Positions 57,001-64,000 of a stretch of 64,000 nt of DNA are shown one piece after another; the stretch's first letter is position 1; every line of letters starts with the position of its first letter. Position numbers and translations under genes: made by a program. The stretch lies in assembly GCA_914767715.1 (NCBI GenBank), contig OU612067.1:8554001-8618000 (forward strand), read 5' to 3'. The notes under the pieces are model-generated. The model worked only from the letters and a program-made list of their open reading frames with translations. It did not search any database and had not been told where the DNA came from. Origin of the DNA: Membranipora membranacea (taxonomy: Eukaryota; Bryozoa; Gymnolaemata; Cheilostomatida; Membraniporidae).

Positions 57001-58941
57001 ATCAATATTTCAATGCAACATGAGTGTGCTTGGCTTCTAACATATAGTAAAGACTGTAGTCCAAGTGCTCAGATTGTTTTGTATGACACGTTCTTGAGGA
57101 CGATTGCCTCCCCTCCTATGTCAACACATTCATCTAAGAACATGGACTGTTAAACGTGCATACATGTTTTCAATTTTGAGTATACAAGGTAGAAGACAAC
57201 TATGGTACCTATTACATAAAATGAAGGCGACGGTTTTACAAACACAAGGATATGTATTTATTCTGAATATTTCATATTTCAGCCGTTGTTGAAGTACATG
57301 ATACCTCTTGGATGTGTATACATGGCGGAATATTTCATCAATCAAGCATTGGTAAGTACATTGTACATGTGAATGGATGGGCCTGACTCGAACTTTCCCA
57401 GTTATTTGAAGTTATTTGAAGTGTGGATTGAAGCTAAGAGGATTCTGTACAACCCTAGACCGCCAAGGTTAACTAGAACTACACACAGCACATTTAGAAG
57501 GCGTAAAAGAACCATGGGGGTCTTTCAATTAGAGTGAGCGATGCTTTACTAAAGCAAATTATCACTATCACATCACAAAAAAATATCATACACTTGGTCT
57601 TTCAATTAGACAAAATCACTCCCTAATCATTCACTCAGAATATATAGTTCCATCAATGCGTGAATGATTTCTGAGCGAGACCTTAGCAGGTTTATGTTTT
57701 GTTTTCTTGGATGATCGCCAACTTCAAGGTTGAAGGTCCTGGCGATATGGCATATCAATTTCTGTTAGTCATTCTAGGTCATTGAGTGAGCGATCAGATT
57801 GCGATTTTGGTGCACTTTAATTGAAAGACTCCCCCCCAAGAATCCTTCAATTATATTTTACAGTGTATACTATCTGATTTCAGTTTGAGCTGGCATACTT
57901 TCCGGGTGCATGCAGCTGGCTAGAGGTCAAGGATCAATATCGATGGTTTCAGACTATATATCAAGTAGGAGTGTTTGTCTCTCGGTCTAGTGTACTTTTC
58001 TTCAAGCTAAAACTTCTGTGGATACTTCCTATACTACAGGTGAGTGTCAATAATATGGTGGGTTTGTTTGAATTGATCAGAGTTTCGTCATCAGCTAGCT
58101 CTGCTCCGTCATAATGAAGATTGGAGTAAGAGTAAGACTCCAAATAACCCATACTCTGCATTCCTGCTGCCATTTGAAAAATAACTTGAGAGAAAAATTG
58201 CATTTTATTTGGGTCACATATGGCCAAGTTTATACCATTGCTTGTCATTGGCATTTGGAAACAGTATTTTCACTGAAGTTTTGACAATGAAGACTCATTG
58301 TGAGTTGACATGTCCGGTATCATACACATTTTCAGTCTTGAAATATTTGATTTTGAAAACATTGATGTTTTTCATGATGTAGTTTGCTAATCTGCTGCTG
58401 ATCATGTGCCAGGTCATATACCACTATATGCCAGAGAATGGTGGTATATGGATCATGTTCGCTTTGATATTATGGGAAGGCACACTAGGAGGAATGGGAT
58501 ATGTGCATACATTCTACCAGATATCACAAAAGGTAAGTCACATATTGCTGCTGAACTAAACTTTTGATCTGCCCTTGGTGTTTTTTTCCACGTGAGGAAA
58601 AGCTTGTCAAAACAGGCTAGAGAAAAACGTGCAAAAGAAATATGTCGATGGTAAAAACACCTAATAAGTGTAATGGATGTCTGAAAATTTTGGCTAAGTA
58701 TAGGGGAGTTATAGTCTCACTTCAGATGGAAAGACAACTCTAAATTTATAGGGCTTGTTGACAGAATATTTCTTTGACTGTTATTCATGATGTTATTCCT
58801 GATTGACAGGTGGATGAGGAACATAAGGAGTTTAGTATGGGCGTGGCTAGCTGCGCCGACACTACCGGAATAGTTATAAGCGCCTTTGTATCAATCGCAG
58901 CACATAACGGGTTATGTAATATGAGTATTCTCTGGTCATGA
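51064..58941 (+). CDS. CLN3: CLN3 / battenin lysosomal membrane protein
   Basis: Multi-pass endolysosomal membrane protein, whose human form is mutated in juvenile Batten disease. Exons: 51,064-51,154, 51,758-51,836, 52,535-52,610, 53,280-53,366, 53,687-53,766, 54,175-54,266, 54,715-54,787, 55,561-55,704, 55,990-56,158, 57,283-57,351, 57,884-58,039, 58,383-58,532 and 58,810-58,941, about 465 aa (human 438). The N-terminus has an acidic dileucine sorting motif (DTEPLL, residues 10-15). Then come LLGVCNNFGYVVMLSAAYDI, LLADILPTLFIKF, VVFASIASGFGEIIFLSLSS, SSWASGTGAAGIFGA, MAEYFINQAL, YRWFQTIYQVGVFVSRSS, LWEGTLGGMGYVHTF and DEEHKEFSMGVAS, all conserved CLN3 blocks. The large luminal loop is in exon 4. 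The C-terminus lacks the prenylation-type end of human CLN3. AATAAA at 58,978. Confidence 0.97.
53507..53530. repeat. Micro-hairpin family F, copy 2
   Basis: GACCAAGGAGT then AGAGACTCCTTG, followed by a second ATATGAC. It is the counterpart of 33,277-33,305 and lies in CLN3 intron 4. Confidence 0.65.
53862..53917. mobile_element. Fold-back element family G, copy 2
   Basis: CTTGTCACGCGGCCA and TGGCTGCACGACAAG flank a T9 loop region. It resembles the inner arms of 42,029-42,121 and lies in CLN3 intron 5. Confidence 0.65.
54501..54609. repeat. (CACT)n microsatellite
   Basis: About 27 perfect units in CLN3 intron 6. All three plus-strand frames read a Leu-Thr-His-Ser repeat, an artefact of the tetranucleotide. 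Confidence 0.98.
57516..57837. mobile_element. MITE family A, copy 3 with internal insertion
   Basis: Best-preserved ends: GGGGGTCTTTCAATTAGAGT and ACTTTAATTGAAAGACTCCC. It matches copy 1 throughout, except for about 95 extra bases at about 57,692-57,785. That insert holds a segment similar to the LINE tail at 61,989-62,031. It lies in CLN3 intron 10, between exons ending at 57,351 and starting at 57,884. Confidence 0.8.
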
Positions 58942-58977
58942 TTGTCCAATTATTTCAATATTTTCAATTCACAGAAC

Positions 58978-58983
58978 AATAAA
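58978..58983 (+). terminator. Poly(A) signal of CLN3
   Basis: AATAAA 36 bp after the CLN3 stop codon. Confidence 0.55.
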
Positions 58984-59397
58984 ATATATATTTTGATGCT
59001 ATTTTAACCACTTGGTATGATTTATCAAAACTAGCCATTCCGAGCGAAAATTCCATCTTATCAATTTTAGAGTTATATATTTAAAACAATGTACAGCCAA
59101 CCATGTCAACATAGTTGTGTTTGCACTCTGCCATGCTCAAGGGGAGTGAGTGCCATTTTGCTCATTAGGATTGACAGATACATGTATTTTTAATTTAATT
59201 GATGTTTTTATTAATCAAGTCTCATTGATACATTGACAGGGGCTTCCAACCATTATTTTTATAGCATAATATAATATGTGAAATCTGTTAAGCCCGTGAT
59301 ACACTTATATTACTCTGATATTTATATTATTACTCTGATATTTCAAATAGGACATCGAATATGTGTCTTCTTATATCTGAAACATATCATTGACCGA
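58984..59397. other. Convergent CLN3-ALKBH4 spacer
   Basis: AT-rich, no exon seen. A 12-bp-scale direct repeat (TATTACTCTGATATTT) occurs at about 59,310 and 59,329. No clear AATAAA for ALKBH4 on the minus strand. Confidence 0.4.
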
Positions 59398-60609
59398 TCA
59401 TGTTTCAATATCACAGTTTTGCTTAGCAATAGCTAAAAGTTCATTACCAGTAGCCTCTAATTCTCCGCCATTGAGGAACAGCGGAGTCAGCTCCCTGATG
59501 GTTATTCCTATTCTTCTAGTATTGATATGTTCTCGGGCTATAGAATGCATCCATTTAAATCTAGCATCACCATAAAGGACCACTAAACTCCTTCTAGGTA
59601 AATGTATGACTATTTGGTCATTGGAGTCGCTTTGTGTCAGTGTGTAGCAAGTTTCTGAGAGGAGATTGAGGGTTACCAATCGCTCGCCCCACAACCAAAA
59701 GTCATCAAAATGAGGATCTATAGCTGCACCTTTTGAGGGATGGTAGTCCAAGTTGCACATCTCTACTGCTAAAAAGTCTGATAACTCCTCAACTGTTGCA
59801 AGTCTTTGTAAAATAAATCTGGAGTACTCCGGGAAGCCTTTGAACGTATTGAGTCTAATCTTCTTCTTTTTGAAGTTCACTTTTGGACCAAAGTCATGCT
59901 TTCTTCGACCCGATTGGGACTCTACCCAGGGTATTCTGTCAATATTCTCTATAAGTTTAATCTCCTCCTCTTCAGAGACAAAATCCTTGACAACCAGCAC
60001 ACCTAGAATGATACCGAAAATAGCTTAGTGTCATGTTTAGGCAAAAATTTTCATTTAAAATTATAGAGAATCGCATGTTATTAAAAGTGAGCAATAACTG
60101 AACTTCATCGCATAGTTGTTGCAACGTCATATTGCTATTGGAAGTACAAACATTTCACCCTTTGAGCAAAATTAATGAACTTGCCCTTCCATATCTATCC
60201 ATGAATACTATTTTTGGGCCTACAATCTGTTTGGTAAAAATAACCCACCTTGAATGTCTAACATTTCTGCAGTACTGTTTCTATGTGTCACATGGTCATT
60301 ACTTCTTGATGCTTTGTTGCAGCACTGGGCACAGAATAACCACTTGGTGAGCTTTTCATCCTGTAAATATATAAGAAATACCATTGTAGTAAGATATTCA
60401 TCAACAAGCAATGGCCTAGATGTTGAAGTGGATGCTGGTTGCTTGAATGCAAATTTCCCGCAAACAAATATGGAAAAATTTCCAAGTCCACAATTAAAGA
60501 TGAGTTTGCTCATCATTACCTCAGCTTTGTGATTGCCACTACCCTCGCATAGTAGACATGTTCGGATTCCTTTGCATGCACACTTCTTGAACGTGGCTCC
60601 ATCGGCCAT
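59398..60609 (-). CDS. ALKBH4: ALKBH4-type Fe(II)/2-oxoglutarate dioxygenase
   Basis: AlkB homologue 4, a 2-oxoglutarate-dependent dioxygenase; in mammals linked to demethylation of an actin lysine and to nucleic-acid methylation. Exons (transcript order): 60,609-60,520, 60,360-60,249 and 60,002-59,398, 268 aa. Exon 1 has the family's N-terminal cysteine cluster (CACKGIRTCLLC). Exon 3 holds the catalytic double-stranded beta helix: WVESQSGRRKHDFGPKVNFK, CNLDYHPSKGAAIDPHFDDF with the HxD metal dyad, WLWGERLVTLNLLS, RRSLVVLYGDARFKWMHSIA with the distal His, and NTRRIGITIREL with the 2-oxoglutarate-binding Arg. The order and spacing match ALKBH4 rather than other AlkB paralogues. Splice junctions are in phases 0 and 1. 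Confidence 0.96.
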
Positions 60610-61984
60610 TTTCTATCTAAAATTAATGAGAAATGTTATGTCATCATTATAAGAATCTATAGTCATATGTAGCATCATCCAAGTGGGGTATGGGGATCCA
60701 TATCCGCAGGTGCTATGGCCCAATAGAGCAGCATGTGCATCATTTCCAGTAGATGTACTGCAAAAGACCCCATTCAGTTGGAAAACCCAATTCGAATTAT
60801 GTAACATAGGTTGATTTATTTTCTGGTCTGTTGAATAACTTTTTCCTAACCATAGAAGTACTTTGAGGTATGATCACGAGAATTCAATTTGACATATAGT
60901 TGATCTTCAATCCCACACCATCCTGTTTTATAAAAAAGAGCCAGGTAATGCCTGCAATTTCTATCGCTCAGTTTTTGAAGTTTGCATGTTGTAGTCCGGT
61001 GTGATGATGAGCCCCATCCCTTGAACAGCTGTCAAGCCAGGCTGTGCCTGTTGAAGGGACTCAAGATTTGCAAAATATGTGCCAAGGAAAAAGCCCACCT
61101 GCTTATGAAAAGAAATGGAGCAGGCGCAGTGCAATGGCTAGATATCAGTACAAATGTGAGACCAGCTTCAGACTGTGAATGAACCAGCCGGGTAACTCTG
61201 CGGCAGCATTCTTTTTTGTCACAAACTCTTCTGTGAGGGGACGTTATAGTTAACCTGCTATAACGAACCCATCTGGCTGGAATTCCTAAATTTAGTATTT
61301 ATATGTACTGTAATGAACCAATCAAGATGGGATTGTCACAAATACAGTGTACTCTGCTTGCCTCTGAGAAGTGAAGATGTCACCGGAGGAAAACTGTATT
61401 TATATGTTTATGGGTAGCACTAGCCAATGTATTGCAATGTACTATCATGTATGGTTATAGGGGTCTTTGACCAATATCACCATGCAAACAATGCAATACA
61501 ACTCACAAATAACACCAAGCCTATGAGCTTCACACTTGTAGGCACAGTACTTTATCTCTCAGTCCATACAACTACTGTATTCCTAACTAAATGGCTTTTG
61601 GTAGGTGGAGGTTAGGAAAGGCGGGATTGAAATGATTGTAGACTGAGCAGTTAGAATATTTGCTGATCTATAAGCTAGGGATTAGTGATTATTGTATAGC
61701 AGCCTCAATAAAACCATTGCCCATCTTTTGCATCATTGTGAACAAACACACAGAGCGATCACTAGAAGGCCTACAGTTTCAACTATAGTGTGCCATATAC
61801 AAGTCTATGTAAGAATATCTGAACTTGTGCATTTTGGTTTGCAGTCATCCTATGCAAGCTTGAAACTAAGGGAGGCCTAACAGGTGTTTCAAAACTGAAC
61901 TTCTTTTTTAAATGAGAGCTTCCATTCCAGCTTCCCAACCCAAATCCACACAAACCTTAACCAGTCCGTACTTACTTCGTACAT
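60610..61984. other. Intergenic, ALKBH4 upstream region
   Basis: No confirmed gene. A plus-strand open frame at 60,982-61,182 has five cysteines, including a CKICAKEK stretch, but no recognised domain and no splice support. It may be a gene fragment. Confidence 0.4.
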
Positions 61985-63150
61985 ATAAGATGATGGCCAA
62001 CCTCACTGTTGAAGGTGCTGGAAATGTGGCAAGTCAGTAATCGGTCCGGTGTAAGCAACAGGAAATCAGGGTGGAGACCTAGCCAGCGACTGGGGAACCA
62101 TGTAGCAGCGAGCTACCAAGGGCAGGGAATTCCAGACTTTGGAAGAAGCTCTTCTGATAGGATTCCGAGTTGCGGTGAGGGATGGTATACTGCTGGTTGT
62201 GAGTCTGGAATAACCTAGGGTTTGAGTATGCTTTTCAAGAAAGTCTTCAATCCAGGTCATGAATTCCCCCAAAATGCATCGCCATGGAAAATCCTAGTCT
62301 CCCTCTCTCTATTCGTTACTGGAGAGGGCAGTTGAACAGGTTTCATGGTCTGTTCTTGGTTTTTTATACACCATTCAAGCAGCTTTACGCTGCACTGACT
62401 CCAGCTGCCTGGCTTGAGTAGCTGTCAGGTAGGAGTTCAACACCTTCCCAGAAATATCTCCTGCTACTATGTAGTTGGTATTGCTGTTCCATTGGAGGGA
62501 GCTCTCTATTTTCACTCTATGATATTTGATTATGTCGATTATTGTTGTATCATGAAGGGAGTACGAGTTGTTTGATTTGTTGCTCCTCTTCCTGCTGAAT
62601 GTGATGAGTTCGCATTTACTTCATGTCCTAAAGGGACTCCCAGTCTTCAAGTGCTCTCAGGTCGTCTTGCAGTTTTTGTTGAGATGGTTGTGTAAATGAC
62701 GGTATTGTAGTCAAATAGTGGTACTTCTGATTTAACTGATTTGGGAAGGTTGTTTATATATAGCAGAAAAAGTGAGGGTCCAAATACTGAGCCTTGGGGT
62801 ACACAAGAGCTGACATAGCAGGGGGTAGAATGATGGCCATCAACCGCAACCTCCTGGATGCGCCTTATCAGAAAACAAAAAATCCACTCAGTTACCTGTT
62901 GGTCGACTCCAATTGAGTTGATCTTCTGGATGAGCCTTCTATGACTGACTTTGTCAATGGCTATAGCATCGACTTCCTTTCCCTGCGGTCCAGTGGGGCT
63001 GAGATTTGCAATGTTAATTCTACCAATTAACTCCCACAGCTTCTCCTGCTTCGAGAACCCATGTGGTTTGTTGAGTAACATGTTCTTTTCCTTTCCAGGT
63101 ATGACTGTGTAGCTGGTTAATATTTGCTCCAATCCATGATCTTACTACAT
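61985..63150 (-). mobile_element. Degenerate non-LTR retrotransposon (LINE), 5'-truncated
   Basis: Reads on the minus strand. The reverse-transcriptase fingers/palm appear at about 62,690-63,000 (DKVSHRRLIQKINSIGVDQQ, then CVPQGSVFGPSLFLLYINNL). The catalytic box is damaged (FDYN where FADD-type is expected). Further on, in other frames, come LQDDLRALEDWE, CELITFSRKR, a K.R.....LQWNS stretch and LESVQRKAA. The C-terminal end is SKVWNSLPLVARC (62,066-62,272). The block order and QGS box fit CR1/L2-like elements; the clade is not settled by eye. Several frameshifts and stops show that it is dead. Confidence 0.87.
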
Positions 63151-63274
63151 AGCTAAGGAATGCAGCAATCCTCCGGTAAATGAACTGCGTAACATAAAAA
63201 CTGCCAGATTTTTAGTTAGGTCTAATCAGGGAGAATTTTACCTGGTCTAACTACTGACACAAAGATATATATTG

Positions 63275-63440
63275 GTGTAGCCTGTGGCTGGCTGAGATAG
63301 GACTTGGTACACTGGCGGATGACCCTGTTGATGACCCAGACCGGGTAAGGACTGATGAAAAGCCATATTTGCCTCTACCTTCTTCTGGAAAGAAGTTGGC
63401 GATGACTCGACAAGTAGCAAGTAGTAGCCTGTCTTGACAA
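63275..63440 (+). other. Unassigned open segment, possible exon
   Basis: A 59-codon open stretch without an early ATG, reading SLWLAEIGLGTLADDPVDDP and then DEKPYLPLPSSGKK, stops at about 63,439. The composition looks protein-like, but I recognise no family and see no sure splice sites. Confidence 0.25.
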
Positions 63441-63584
63441 GGCTTGTACAGATGGAGCTACATCACTAATTTGATTAATTACCATAGGTATACTAACATA
63501 GTTATACATATCATCTGCGCCCTGTGACGTACTACGTTTTAGATTAGCTGTTGAGTGTATTGTTACTTGTAGGTAAGGTAAGCA

Positions 63585-63710
63585 TAGGCATAAGGAATTC
63601 ACCAGCCTGTGAACTGCCCACCTCTTTCTCCTCATGGAATGAGGAGGAAAGGTGGGCAGTTCATAGGGGAGGGGGGATTTCACAGGCTGGCAAACTCATG
63701 ATTATGCCTA
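63585..63710. mobile_element. Nested fold-back element
   Basis: Three concentric inverted pairs: outer TAGGCATAA / TTATGCCTA, middle CCAGCCTGTGA / TCACAGGCTGG, and a 25-bp core (GAACTGCCCACCTCTTTCTC then CTCAT) facing its exact complement over a 3-bp loop (63,611-63,663). No coding. Confidence 0.8.
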
Positions 63711-64000
63711 CAACGAACAGTCGAACATGCATATCACCACGACCACTGTGTATTCCAGTCCAGGGAGTCAATCGAAGGCCCCAGGGTTACTATGTAGCAC
63801 CTTCTCAAGTCAACAACAACAACAATGGCATGGCAAAGGGGTAGTCTGTAAAAATGTACTGCCTGGAGAGGGATTTCATTGCTATCAATGCCTGGATAAG
63901 TGGATATAATTTAGTATAAGTTTGAGACTCCAAGGGTCATATCCATTGATATCTAATACCCTTGGACATTCCATAAAGCCCTTGGACATTCCAAGGGCAT
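63711..64000 (+). other. Right window edge, possible partial exon and short repeat
   Basis: An open frame reading QGVNRRPQGYYVAPSQVNNN ends at TAG 63,841; it could be a low-complexity exon of a gene continuing to the right. CCCTTGGACATTCCA occurs twice (63,959 and 63,979) at the edge, with an inverted partner (CCAAGGG). Confidence 0.3.

Overview
The window is nuclear DNA of an animal. All recognisable genes are split into short exons by GT-AG introns of roughly 300-3,300 bp, and the families are metazoan: a secreted frizzled-related protein, a two-BIR IAP-like protein, CLN3, ALKBH4, a GT10 fucosyltransferase and a gustatory-receptor-like (GRL) 7TM protein. The DNA is AT-rich and full of short fold-back (MITE-like) elements, tRNA-derived SINE fragments and one degenerate LINE. 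This fits a marine invertebrate, possibly a non-bilaterian lineage such as a sponge or cnidarian. The sequence alone does not fix the phylum. I saw no bacterial, viral or organellar genes.

Layout. 1-283: a MITE copy. 1,432-3,904 (+): GRL chemoreceptor-like gene, four exons, all three introns in phase 0. 4,900-5,132 (-): frameshifted ankyrin-repeat remnant. 8,757-12,831 (+): alpha-1,3-fucosyltransferase, six exons. 13-21 kb: gene-poor, with repeat debris, SINE fragments, a 40-bp palindromic minisatellite and unassigned open segments. 21,305-27,179 (+): two-BIR protein, eight exons. 28,030-35,589 (-): sFRP (frizzled CRD plus netrin-like domain), six exons. 39,500-48,540 (-): 4-hydroxyphenylpyruvate dioxygenase, thirteen exons with the first one uncertain. 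51,064-58,941 (+): CLN3/battenin, thirteen exons. 59,398-60,609 (-): ALKBH4, three exons. 61,985-63,150 (-): degenerate LINE reverse-transcriptase remnant. 63,585-63,710: nested fold-back element.

The genes do not form a pathway; this is an ordinary animal gene neighbourhood. Orientations are: BIR gene and sFRP convergent, HPPD and CLN3 divergent over about 2.5 kb, CLN3 and ALKBH4 convergent with 456 bp between stop codons. Exon models were made by eye from conserved motifs, splice sites and reading-frame continuity. Every internal junction listed keeps frame.

The most interesting points are the GRL gene with the diagnostic C-terminal motif and phase-0 introns, several dispersed families of tiny inverted repeats placed mostly in introns (some within 9-16 nt of a 5' splice site), and a duplicated in-frame splice donor beside a perfect palindrome in HPPD.
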